NCBI RefSeq assembly: GCF_963966145.1
Contig: NC_091055.1
Coordinates: 2,914,001-2,978,000 of the forward strand
DNA: 64,000 nucleotides
Direction of reading: 5' to 3'
Source: Tenebrio molitor
Taxonomy: Eukaryota > Arthropoda > Insecta > Coleoptera > Tenebrionidae
Shown here: in pieces, positions 1-11,738 of the stretch
Position numbering within the stretch: the first letter of the stretch is position 1
How the letters are laid out: the number at the start of each line of letters is the position of its first letter
Translations under genes and position numbers: made by a program
The notes under the pieces: model-generated
The model's input: only the letters and a program-made list of their open reading frames with translations
What the model was told of the DNA's origin: nothing
Databases searched by the model: none

Positions 1-350
1 ATTATAACGGGCCTTCAAATAAATTTATATTTAGAGCAACCTATGGAAATTCAGTTGTTTGCAATATTTTTCCAGTGTAGAAAATGACACAAGAAACGTC
101 TGACATTTTAACAAAATAAAATTAGGTTAGAAAATATTTTTAATTTTTGTAGTGCATTCTCCCTATTCCCCCTCCACGGAATATGACAATATGAAATTGG
201 GAAAAAGCTTGCTATGTAACCTGTGTAACTCTGGGGAATAATTGGTTACCTACAAAAATTACTTTACACTTTATTACTCTTCATTGCACAGATAAATTAA
301 AAAATCCAAGGGATTCAGATCGTAATTGTTTTTACGTGTTTTGTTGATTA
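1..350. other. AT-rich non-coding stretch
   Basis: No coding frame, splice-flanked exon or repeat is recognised. Composition is typical of the rest of the window. Confidence 0.5.
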
Positions 351-458
351 TCTCGCAAACTAAGCATTTTTTAGCCCCTCTGTATTAAGAAGTTTATGCC
401 TATTTTTAACCGTAGAATCAGCCCTGAAAGTTTGTCGGTGAAATTCTGAAACACCCTG
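351..458 (+). repeat. Solo right end of a TIR element (copy 1)
   Basis: This stretch runs from TCTCGCAAACTAAGC to a terminal ACACCCTG followed by TA. It matches 44436-44542 over its whole length with scattered substitutions. Only the right end is present in both copies; no matching inverted left end is found nearby. The CACCCTG-TA terminus is shared by most short inverted-repeat elements in this window, so this is read as the remaining half of a TA-targeting DNA element. Confidence 0.7.
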
Positions 459-3400
459 TATACGAGCGTTTAAAAAATCACCGAAATAATTCGTATTTAA
501 AGATATGAATGAAAATTCCTGTTTCCGGTTAAAGCAGTAATAATGATAACAGCGACTGATTTGGATGGACAAGCATAATAATATGATTTTTTTTGTTTCA
601 GGTAAGCACTAAACCCTGAGTTGTTGCAAGTCCTCGAGCCGTAAGTAACGAAATGGAAGTGTTTTTTCCATAATTTGTCGATTTTTATCAGGAGTCGAAA
701 CATTCCGTTACAAGAAGCGAGACGTTTGCGGGAGTAAAAGGGGATGCAAAGCATCTCTAGGACCATCTTGAAACGTATTCCTTTATACCTTCTTTGGCAG
801 GCTGCGGAAGAAGCAGGTGCAAAGATTTCGTTTGAGTCTATGCGGTTATGTATTTCTTATTTGTATCCCAAAAAGCGTCAAGCTTTTCCCGTATGTTCGC
901 TTTCATTCGGTATTTATAAGGAGTAACGTTCAAAGGAATCGTTTGTTATTATAAGTAATATCCTTCAAAATAAACAAGAAGATTCTGAAACAAAATACTA
1001 GCAGAATAAGGTAGGTAATGGTCCCCGTTTGCAATGAATTTAAAGGAAACGGGAATGCACAACGGTTTTGTAGCGGTTCTTTTGAAGTCTCTTTCAACAT
1101 GGTTCCATTACCACAATGAGTACTACGTTCGTTCTCTATTAACGAACTCTTAATATCGACACTCATCACGAATTCAACACGAAAATCATTTCCTTTCACG
1201 TCCGACTTTCTACAATTTTTACCCGACTGGTCGATAACTTAATATAAATTTGCTTAGAGTGGAGAATCTATTGTGTTCTATCGGAAGGAAACGTTAGGAA
1301 ATTGAATTGTGCCATATTGAGAAAATAATTTCTCTTGTGAGGCCAGATTACAGCCGAATAATGGTAATGGACAGAGATATAAAGAAGCACCAAGCCAACG
1401 TGTATTTCTTTGTGGAAACCCAAACTTCCGATTTGTGATAGCCGCACATTTTTCCAAGCGTCATAATCAAAATTACATTCCGAAAATTGCAGACACGTCA
1501 AAGACGTTTCCGAACTCAAAATTGTCTTCAAACACAACACAAAGAACAATTAAATCGTCTAGGCGTCGCGTGGGGTCGAGCGCGATCCTGTTTCCGTTCG
1601 AAAATACTGTTTTATTGCGCAGTGAAATTGAAAATCGTTTGTTTGACTTTTTGCGGATTTATTTGAAACATTCGCATTTAGTGGAATGAAAAAGTGTGTA
1701 AACACAAGTTTGAAAATTTGTACAACACATTGCGTGATTTGGCAAAGGTTCATTTCATAATACCCCCCTCTTCCACCTCGCGGACGTGTTTTCACGTTCG
1801 AAATGTACAAAAAAATATGCGAAGGCGTTGCGAATCGATAACGATGTAAATACTTCTTGTTTTGCTCTGAATTCCGGTGATGTAAATTAACACGGGAAGT
1901 AGTGATTGACAGCTTGATTTTCCATATTAATTCGCTTTCCTTGTCCGAATTTGTTATTTTTTCCTGTAAACTCCAGGGTGAAATCCGTCATACGCCACAA
2001 ATACAAATAGATGGGTTTTATTCAAATACGCGTCGGTTTAATAATGGCGGGTATTAAAAGTTTTTACACGGGCCAGAAACATGTCGGACGCTTTTAAATT
2101 TATAGCGTATGTTAATTGCCGGGAATTTGTCTGCGGGTAAAGTATTTTTATATTTTCGCGTCTAATTAGGCACATCAGCCGTAAACGGACCGTTTTTACT
2201 GTGCAAGTCCGAGGGTGGTGCGCAAGTTTCCTTTTTGCTTACAGATAAAACATAATGGTAGTTGTAATAAGGGCCGGATATTTTCGTCTGTAATTCGAGA
2301 GAAACTGAGATTTGCCGTAAAAACTGTAACTGTAACGTAATATTTTGCGCGACACTGTACCTCTTGCTCTTTTGCCGAGTTTGATTAAGAGCTTATGACA
2401 GCCGCATCTTGTCGGGGCTGGGGTTAATCCCTCTGTTTCCTCTTCCACCCCTCCCTGAACCCCCGATCCCGGCTGAGGAACTGGCAGGTGAACATAATTC
2501 ACGTATGCAGTCCGACATGGATGCCACACATATTTTCCGATCGCACCCTGCGACAACCCACCCCGTACATCTCTCAAGACGAAATTAGCGAAGTTACAAA
2601 AACAACCCCCGGACTGGTGTTTGCCAGCTAACGCACACCGATGCTCCATTTAATTATTTTTCTTTGAGTAACGTATTTTGCTTTAATTATTTCAAGGAAA
2701 TAATGCAAGATTCCTCGGTCTCCTGGAGCAGACGTAAATATTTCTCCTGCGAGTAGCGTGTTTAGTATTCCGGTAATTTCCTAGTTGCCTTAGTGAAATA
2801 TATTTTGCAGCAGCTAAACACATTTTACATGGCCACGTTGCTTACACAAACACCCGAAACATCGATTTTTCCCCTGTATAATAAAATAATTTGTTTATTC
2901 CGGGGCGCGTTCCAGTTTGTTACTAATCGCGACAAAGGAAGAATTCCTGCGAGGCAGAGAAAAAGATGAAGTTTGCTTAATATTCGTAAGCTAATAAATG
3001 AAAAATGAATTTCTTGTCTGCTCGCAACGATTAGTAGTGGCGGAGCGACCGCCTCCAGCGATACCGCCATGTTGCACGGGGTTTGTTTAAGATAAGGGAT
3101 TCTAAATGAATAGCAGAAATCTTTAGAGAAATGCGATGAGGTGGAAATAGCAGGACAGTGAATCGCGATGGTATCTGAGAAGGAATTCGCCGGAATCTTG
3201 GAGGAATCTGACAGAAGAGCATTTCAATTTGACTTAACAATCGGCAGCGTTCACGCCCGTCTCGTTAGTTAATGGCCCCCCCGAAACACAGAAAACTACT
3301 CCTATCATCTAGTCGGGAGGTTTTCCCGAAAATTTTCAAATCGGCTCGACCGTAATTGATTTTCGTGGAACGCTAAAAAATCGACGGTGATACGTCTCAG

Positions 3401-5837
3401 TTTGGCGAATAATGAATGAGTAATTTTGAACGGGGCCTATTCGCGAAATAGGTGGGAATGTGATACATCACCGCGTGCAGAACGGGGTCGATTCGATGGT
3501 AAATTTTGTGACGGGGTTGAAACAATGGGGGCGAATTTAAACAAAAGTCGAGGGAGTATCGGAGACGCGATTCATCATGTTTAAGGAAAGCCGTCTGTGC
3601 AGAACTGCAGGGAGTGAACTTGCAATCCATCAAACATTTCGATATAAAAGAGACAGTATCGCCGTATTTCTGTCGGTTTTTTGGTCGTTTTCTGTGCAGC
3701 TTTCTGTACGGCTAATGACAATATGGCGCCAGTAGTCTCATTAAGGCCCAAAAACTCAAGACATTTAGCTTTAAAGGAGTCGCGATATCAGCTCCACTTG
3801 ACTGCGCGCTCCGCTCGATACAGGGAACAGATGTAAATAACTACCCTTTATTATTTTATTCCAGTATTTCAATTCTAAACAGGTACTTTTGAAATTGGAC
3901 GTAAATAATTCCACTTTATGCTCCTACATAAACTTTTCACTTTCACCCTCTCCATTCAAATCTGAAAGACACTGTATTACCTGCCGCAATAACAGCTAAT
4001 GCAAATAATACACCACCCTCGACATTTCGACTCCAGAGACACTCCCTCGTTTCTCCCCTGTCTTTCCAGGAGTGCTAAATCGAAAATCACCGCCTCAAAA
4101 CTGCACCACTCCATACAACCATACAATACGATATCATTGTGGGGTAGTTAGCCCCACACAGAGAGATGCCAATGTTCGACCCCGTAAACCGAGTCCCTTG
4201 TCTTCAAATGTTATGTGCCTGCCATAATTAACAATTGTTTTAGCGGCTGCCACCACCAACGTGGCTCCTGGAGTGTGTAATTTACAAACAGTTTGTACTA
4301 CTTAGTTTGCAGAATGGGTCGTAGCCAATTTCTCGGTCCGGTATTTATCGCAACCAACGGGTCAAACTTGACCCGGCACGATTCAAAAAATATCGACGAA
4401 CAAAACAATCAATTCGGAGATATTTGCGACTGCTTCGTCAGACCAATTAGACTAACTAAGTATTGTATGCAGCCAGTTCTCGAGACGTTCTCCACAAAGA
4501 TGGCGGCAGCAAGGTTGCCAAAGCGAAACAACCACAAACGTAATGAGGTTGCAAAATAATAAGAACGATTTGTTGGGTTTATTTGGATTCTAAAAAAAGG
4601 ACTGTGAAGGGGGGAGGAAGTGTGTTGATTAATGTCAAAGTGTCGGGATAAAGTTTGACTTCATAGAGATAAAATTTATTAGGGTCAAATTGTTTCCAGA
4701 TGTTGATGGAACCTAGCCCTTTGCAGTTCTTTACTTTACAGGTTGAATATTGACAAAGGCAATAAATCATTCCGGACAAGGGAACCCTACTAAAAATTCC
4801 AAATACCCAGTGGTCGGAGATTGGTGTACCTTAACAGAGTGGTCAGATCATTTAGTAAAGGTCTCTCGTTCTCTATAACTAATGCGATTAGTTAATATTT
4901 CATGCGTTCGGCATGGAACACTACGGACCGTTCATCAAAATTTAACGTTTTGCTTGAGAGGTGATACAATGGTCGGCTCGCAGGGCGTTAATATAATTTT
5001 CAATTAGTCTGACCCTACAGAGATATGTATTTCAGAGGAGGTAGACCCTGTCAACAAGGAAGTCGAGCTCGTTTTTGGTGCGGTTCGGTCCTGACAAATC
5101 AAACTTCTCCGGCCCCGGAGTGCAGCTGCGAAATTGGCTTTTTTGTCGCACATGATGTATAGAAAATCCGGGCCGACTCTAAGCTGTTTAATAAAAATAC
5201 AAAAAAATCCCGTAATATGTAGATTATGTAGATGTCTGTATTTCTTCAGTTCGGCAACATATTGGTTCATCACATTTTCTCCGTAATTTGCATTTTATGG
5301 ATTTATTTACTTAAAGTTGAACAATACTGCGGAGACTCGTTTCTAATAATGAACCACCAAATCTGGCTCTGACCCCGAACTAGTTTCGCCTTTTTCCATC
5401 TCGACGACGTTTCGTTCCGGTTCCGACCGGTGCGATTTGGGGCGCAGCCGAGTTACACACGGCGGTCAAAAATTTTAGGGTTTTGTAACAGGCAGCTATG
5501 GTAAGGGATCAAAATGATCTGCTAATTAGGAATTTCTTGCCTTTCCTAAAATACGAAAGAGAGATTTCTTACAACCAATGATTAAAATTCTCTCTTATCT
5601 GGTGGGGTCCGGGGGTAAATTTTTTAAAGTGTTATACTTATGCGGCTAGACGCTCAGTTTTACCACCGCTGGCGCTGCCGAGAAATATAGGAGACGTACA
5701 TGATGCTGTAAACACGATGCAAATTTGAAACCATAAAAAAATATAATTTTTTGCTGGTTAATGATTCTGTCACAAACATAATTATATTTTCTTGTTTTAC
5801 TAATTTACATTTTTTATGCTCGCTCCATGTTCTTCTA
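459..5837. other. Non-coding DNA, no supported gene
   Basis: Open frames here (for example 744-926 plus, 2239-2649 minus, 4293-4559 plus, 5004-5273 minus) have no recognisable domain and no convincing splice or promoter context. The 4293-4559 frame has an ATG just after a TTTGCAG acceptor-like string and reads as fairly protein-like, but nothing more supports it. No tandem repeats are seen. Confidence 0.5.
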
Positions 5838-6777
5838 CAGTGTGTCCCCGGATAGGTGAAAAGATAAAAAAAATTCGATTGAAATTTTAATTTTTTGGGG
5901 TTTAGCCCTGCTTGGTTAAAGACTAACTTTTAACATAATTTTAGTTTTGAAAAGTCAAGTATGCCTTGGAAATTTTCAAAAAACCTATTTTTCTGTAGAG
6001 TAAAGTGCCTTTTATGTGGTAAATACGACAAAAAGTTATAAAGAAAAATTGTTTAGAATCAACGTGTAGGCCCCTACACAAAATTTCAAAATCATCGGCC
6101 AACTATGATTTTTCAATTTTTTCCAATTTACTCTAAGGTTTTAATTAACTTTTATTTCATTATTAATTATTATAACTTATTAGTGTTAAGCCAGTAACTT
6201 GTACAACGTGATCAAGAATGACTGAATCTGTTGGTAACAATGAAAATTTGAATGATTTTGGTACCACTGTAATCTAAACGCATTTCCGGTTGTCAGCTTT
6301 GAGTGTTGACAGGCAAATTTGACACTTACCATCAAAGGTTCATTTTTTTAATAGCAGAAATATAACTAACATAACCTATCTTTTTTAAATGTCATGTCAG
6401 GTTAAAACATCCGGCCAGTGCCAATTACGAGACAAAAAAACTCCAATATTTTTCAATTGTTTCATTGCCAACAGAGGAAAGTGTTAAAAATAAATTTCTT
6501 TGATTTGTGAAATAAACATTAAAAAAATGAAAATTCATAGTTGGCCGATGATTTTGAAATTTGGTATAAGGGCCTAGATAATTGTCACATAAAAGGCACT
6601 TTACAGGAAAATAGGTTTTTTTTTGAAAATTTCCAAGGCATACTTGATTTTTCAAAACTAAAATTATGTTAAAAGTTAGTCTTTAACCAAGCAGGGCTGA
6701 ACCCCAGAAAATGAAAATTTAAATCGAGAATTTTTTATCTTTTACAAGAGTCGTTTCACCTACCCGGGGACACACTG
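5838..6777. mobile_element. 940-bp foldback TIR element, TA target site
   Basis: The ends are CAGTGTGTCCCCGG on the left and its reverse complement on the right, each flanked by TA (5836-5837 and 6778-6779). The inverted arms are very long: 5838 to about 6121 pairs with about 6531 to 6777, including the blocks around GCCCTGCTTGGTTAAAGAC and TATGCCTTGGAAATTTTC. The left arm carries about 40 extra bases near 6020-6065 that are missing from the right arm. The 400-bp centre has no transposase frame. TA flanks fit a Tc1/mariner-type mobilisation of a non-autonomous element; that assignment is inference. Confidence 0.85.
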
Positions 6778-8227
6778 TATATGTGGCGAGCACAACTCGA
6801 GCCACAAATGCCTGTGAAACCTATCCTTCCTATGCATAATAATGTTTTTCAAAACATTGTAGAGTTTTCAAAATTTTACCTATGTAAAAATAAAGAACAC
6901 AATGGTAGAAACATTGTTAGATCTAACATACATCCAAAACAAGATTCTTTACATAATCTAGCACTTGTAAATACATATTGCAAATAAGATAGTTTCTTCT
7001 CTCATCAGTGTATTTATTGCCAATTCTTAGAAAAATAATTATAATCTAATCTGCAGCGGTAATCCCCGGGATGCAGAAGTGACCGCCGGAGGAACTCGGA
7101 TACGCCCCCCCATTTTGCATGAATCCGGGGAAGCACCGAGAGGAGGCGTCCTCACGTCGTCACGTCGTCACGTCGTCAATATTTGAGCAGATAATAATTA
7201 GTCGAGGAGAAACTGCAGCTGCACCAGTTTCGGATGCAACCAGTAACGAATTTAACAAATTCCTGGCCAAACACGCTAGTCCACTCAATGATTACACAAG
7301 GAAACATCTTCTATTACCTCGTCGCGGCACCGTTCGAACTTTCCCAGATTTGGCGAGTTTTCTCGTTTTCTCCGTCTGTAATTAGACAAGTTTTGAAGTT
7401 GCCGCAAGCGTAGAATCGGCTGCCAAAGCCACTCGCATGCGAAGAACTCCGCACGGTGGAACGTGCTCCTTCCGTACGCCACATAACGACTTTTCGATGC
7501 ACTCCGACACGCGACCAATAAAAAAATCTACACCTTCACTTGCAATCGACAACTTCCAAACGACACTCTTTGTTTGTGCGGACTCGCGACCCAAGAATCT
7601 ACGTTACGGATGCAAATGTTCTTCCGCAATTGACGAGATAAAATGCTAATTTAGGATTACGGGAATGTCAAAATGTGTTCTGCTTTCTTATAAGCACTTC
7701 CGCAATTACCTCGAGCTTATGACGGAATGTGATTTTTCCTCGACATTATTACACGATGAAAATCTTTTTTGTTTTTGTTGTCCGAACAACAATTTAGATT
7801 TATCGACGCCGCATCCTACTCGTTCTAAACATTAATGTTCCAGACGTTGCCTTCATATCTCTGTTATGCTCATTTATGAACCAACTGCAAAACTTCAATA
7901 TTCATTTAACTGATGTACAAACCCGGTCTAATTATTTCTCTTTGTCCGAGATGGTAACTAAGTTAAAAACGAATTCTTCTTAGTACGACAAAGGAAACAG
8001 ATGAACAAAGAACCTCTTTCTTTGACATTTCTAATTCAATTAACTCGGTAAAGATGTTTAATACATACACAGCAATTTTTAAGCTCTTTTTGATGAAAAC
8101 CCATTACTGAGTGTCTTAGACCACCGTACTAAATGACCTCGTTTAAATCAATTCAAATATTCTATTACCACTTAAAAACCCCATATTCCAAAATGTTTTT
8201 TTTCTCTGCGATGTACAAAGTGATCAC
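6778..8227. other. Non-coding DNA
   Basis: There is a moderately GC-rich patch at 7050-7150 and overlapping frames on both strands at 7285-7650 that shadow one another. None has a domain, and no gene is supported. A short tandem repeat at 7153-7178 is listed separately. Confidence 0.5.
7153..7178. repeat. 8-bp tandem repeat, three copies
   Basis: The unit CACGTCGT occurs three times in a row and is followed by CA. Each unit contains ACGTCGT, so the block may be a cluster of ACGT-core binding sites or simple replication slippage. Confidence 0.85.
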
Positions 8228-8566
8228 AAAGAAAACAGGCGTTGCAAATTATCGGACATGTCGTAGAGAGAAAATTTATTAAAAGAAACAAGAGCAACAT
8301 TGTACATTTGTAAAATGGGTAATTTACAGTTTTACTGCTGAACGCGACGCCACTGGTAAGCAGATTTTTCGGTGAAATGTCAAAGAAACGTCAACGCTGT
8401 GCTCTTGTTAACATTGAAAACAACTTTTCCATTTTGGCAAAGTTTACAGACGTTGTAAGCAACAATTATCGCAGAATAAGTGATACCATTGAAGATAAAG
8501 CATTTTTATTAGAATGTTACTTTCAAAACGGGGTGAATAGGCAACCAAAAAACACAACACCTTATA
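8228..8566 (+). repeat. Dispersed repeat, copy 1
   Basis: This segment matches the reverse complement of 23305-23714 in the same order of blocks: AAGAAAACA, then GGACATGTCGTAG, AACAAGAGCAACATT, GCGACGCCACTGGTAAGCA, GGCAAAGTTTACAGACGT and TAGGCAACCAA. Identity is clearly above background but with substitutions and small gaps, so both copies are old. An ATG-started frame at 8377-8715 begins inside the repeat, but the equivalent frame in copy 2 stops after six codons, so it is not treated as a gene. Family unknown. Confidence 0.75.
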
Positions 8567-11198
8567 GATCTCGTCGATTAATAAACAAAAACTGTAATAC
8601 TTTTTTCTTCAGATCTAAACTTTTTTTTAGGATGACTCCACACAATGCCCTGGCGCTCATTGGAAATTTATTATATATTTTTATTGGTCCGGTCCGCATC
8701 TTCGATTCCATTTAATCAACGACAGGAAACCCGAAAATCTCCGCCGTGAGGTCTAGCAAAATGAATTAGTAATCGAGCAGATCACCGGAAGCAATAAGAG
8801 TGGATTCCGGCGTAGAGTTTTCTTGTCCTGCTGGTGTATAGCAATCAATCATAATCAATTATTATTTTGCGTCTGGTTCCGATTTATTCCGAACAGGTTT
8901 GTGCGAAAGTTGAGTTAATTCGGTCGCAAGATTAAAATATAGTTTCAACTCCCGGGTGTGGATTTATTTAGTCTGAATTGAAAATGATCCATCATTCGGT
9001 GTAGGCGTTTTGGTTTATTGTAAATTTACGGTGCTCCTTCGTGGTTCCTTCTATTTTAACTGGAATGGATTGTTCATTTTTAAAGGAGGGTCTTAATGTT
9101 TCCGAAAACCTCCAGACAATACTTTCAACTTCATTTTATCTCAATCCAGTTAACCGTAAATTCTGCGTTATCAGTAGAGCTGTAACTTACGAAATATCTA
9201 AACATATAAAGTTTCGTTTGCTCGTTATCTCTATTTATTACTGAGATCCCGTAAGAACGGCGACAGACGATTATTTAAATGAATCAATTTCGGCATTAAT
9301 TTTGTCAAAATTTACACCGTACCTTAAATTTGATCTTCTTTGTCAGCATTTAATGGATTTAAAGTTAGCTCTGTGTTTGTCTGCACTTGCTTACTTATCT
9401 ACTTACGTAAGAGTACGTAAGGGTCTTAACAATTTAGTTTCCTGCTTGGAAAACAAAGGTTTCAAACTTTATTATTTTTAACAAACTAAAACACAACGCC
9501 GCGCTATTACTCCACAAACAGCATTTTATTCGCGCGAATTTTAAATGCACTACTTAATAATGGATATGCAAATTTGCGCCGTGTTATTGTTATTGTTGAA
9601 ATAGTTTCTCTTGGATTTTTCTCCCCAGACCGCAACAAATGCTCCCTTAATACGTAATACACAGTCACGAATTTGAACAACCTGTTACATCACTTTTATT
9701 TATCTTGGAAACAAAGTGGAAACGTTATCGTCTCTGGAAAAGTTGAAAAAGAAGAGATATTCGGTGACACGGGACACCCTGAAATGAATACGGTTGAAAA
9801 TAAATTAAATGATTGACAGTAGCATCGACAAAAGTTTGAGATTTGATACGGAACATTTTATTTTTCAGTTTCCCCGTCAGATTCGATATTTGGAGGCGCA
9901 GACGATAATTCATTTTAATTACTTCATCAAAAAAATCCAGAGTATCAATAACAATCGGAAAATATGAATCGTTCGAGAATTGTTGAAACCGGGAGCTTCA
10001 TATAAAGCAATTTCGTAGAGAAAGACTTATTAGAAAAGTTGAGACCTGGAAACAAGAACTCCTAAATCTTGCGTTTCATACATTGATTTACGATGACTTG
10101 AAAATGCGATGCATCTTGCTAAACTGTTACGATAAACTCAACTCTTACGTTTGATAAATCTGCACGAAAAAATCGAAAATTATTACGGGAAGTTCGTGCA
10201 GTTTTTTCGACAGTTGTTTAGAAAAAAAAAACTTTTGGCACTTTTTTATCTGGGAAATTTGAACACGTAAACTACAATCCTTAAAAGTGACACTTTACAG
10301 ATTTCGTGCCGTTGCGGAGACGCGAACTTTCGAAAGTCGCCATTTTGTTTTATTGTCGTTCAGATATTTAAATGACAGTTATTGGGTGTAACGATATAAA
10401 GTGGAAAAGGGGTGTCTTGCCGGGTCCTTATGCGGTGAAGTTTAGATTAGCTTTATGTCAAAGCAGACTTCCAAGTATATTTTATGTTAAACAGATTTCT
10501 CCAGCTCTCTCGTTCGAAAAGCACATTTCCAAAATGAAGCATTTCTTCTCCGTTCAATTAAAAAATTATGTAATTCTCGCGTTGACGGACAAATGGGAGG
10601 GAAAACAGAATAAATTTTGTTTGAAAAGTGTGGAATAGATTCCGGGAGTAAGTCTGGTACAAAGTTTCCGTTTTAGAAATATTAACGTTTCTCCCTCTCG
10701 TTCACGGATTTAATAGGTGAAGGATGCGAGATGAGGTTTTGTATTTCCGGTGTCTTCGAATTTCGACCCGAGAGACCGCCGCCCTTTCGGGAGGGGAAAG
10801 ATTTTCAATAATTTATGGTATTAATTTCGGCGACTTTACTTCAATTTATTTTTGTGACGTGAATTTAAGTAGTGAAACGTCGTAAATTAAATAAGTCACA
10901 TAAAGAAAGTAATGCAACAATAAGAGTTTTGTAAATTTAGCAATAAAATAACTGCGGCAGCAATAAAACCAACGTATGACACCGTAAGGCAGTGGCAGTC
11001 TTGAATTATAGACGGTCCGGAAGCTCCGGTATTAAAGGACTTTACTTATACATATAACATCTGCTGGATTTCTTACAACAACAAAACTAACCGACAAACT
11101 TATTCGACTCGGTGCTGGTTATTAAATCCGGATATTTTTTTAATTTTGTTGATTTATCACTTTTTCCCTGATCTGTTCGCGCGCCGGCATCTGTTTCG
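8567..11198. other. Non-coding DNA
   Basis: No gene is supported. An ATG-started 88-codon frame at 10372-10638 has no domain, no clear promoter and no polyadenylation signal close behind it. AT-rich sequence with a few CpG-containing patches. Confidence 0.5.
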
Positions 11199-11207
11199 TA
11201 TAAATAG
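11199..11207 (+). promoter_or_regulatory. TATA box candidate
   Basis: TATAAATAG preceded by a GC-rich string. It lies 222 bp upstream of an ATG-started open frame. No perfect initiator is found 25-35 bp downstream; TTTCACC near 11225 is the closest. Confidence 0.4.
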
Positions 11208-11428
11208 CCGTAAAGAGGTTTTTCACCCTCGACACTTCCCGAGATTAATTCCCTCGATTGATACTTCGACCTAATCGGAATTTCGTGTTTTTCGCGTTTT
11301 GTAACGCGATAAGCTGGAAATATTTTTCATGATCGTCATCACGGTCGAATCAAGGGAATAATTTTTATTTCGAAACCTAGACAGGGGACGAAATATATTA
11401 AACTTCATTTATCTTCGCCGATAAAAGA

Positions 11429-11716
11429 ATGAAAATCCATATTTCTTATTTGCAAAGTCGGCATTTTACGAATGAAAACGATTTGAAAGGCGGAGTTCTT
11501 TCAGAAATTTATACCCCGTCGATTATAGCTTTGCCAAAAGTCCCAGAATTATTTGGAAAATTATCACTTCGTTCGGGCCGAATTAATGCTAATGTCGAAA
11601 CCCTTTCCGAATGCGGTGCTTTGCAATATTTAGCGCTCGACGAAATTGTTGTTTCATATTTCGTCTCGAATTGCCAATTCTCTGTACCAGTTTCTTCCAC
11701 CCCCGACGAACGGTGA
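11429..11716 (+). CDS. Candidate 95-residue single-exon protein, unknown
   Basis: I do not recognise this protein. The frame starts with a true ATG at 11429 and runs 95 codons, beginning MKIHISYLQS and ending VSSTPDER. Composition is balanced, with no low-complexity run, no clear signal peptide and no membrane segment. What makes it worth listing is context: a TATAAATAG box lies 222 bp upstream and a canonical AATAAA (11733-11738) lies 17 bp after the stop. Such a layout fits a compact intronless insect gene, but 95 open codons in DNA of this composition can arise by chance, and an antisense frame (11509-11700) overlaps it. Treat it as a hypothesis. Confidence 0.3.
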   Translation: MKIHISYLQSRHFTNENDLKGGVLSEIYTPSIIALPKVPELFGKLSLRSGRINANVETLSECGALQYLALDEIVVSYFVSNCQFSVPVSSTPDER

Positions 11717-11732
11717 TTATAGTTGGGTTTTT

Positions 11733-11738
11733 AATAAA
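11733..11738 (+). terminator. Polyadenylation signal AATAAA
   Basis: Canonical hexamer 17 bp downstream of the stop codon of the 11429-11716 frame. In AT-rich DNA this hexamer is common, so only its position gives it weight. Confidence 0.3.

Noticed and set aside
2239..2649. 136-codon minus-strand frame
   Set aside because: No recognisable motif; the region is locally GC-richer, which lengthens random frames.
8377..8715. 112-codon frame starting MSKKRQRCAL
   Set aside because: It starts inside a dispersed repeat; the equivalent frame in the other copy stops after six codons.
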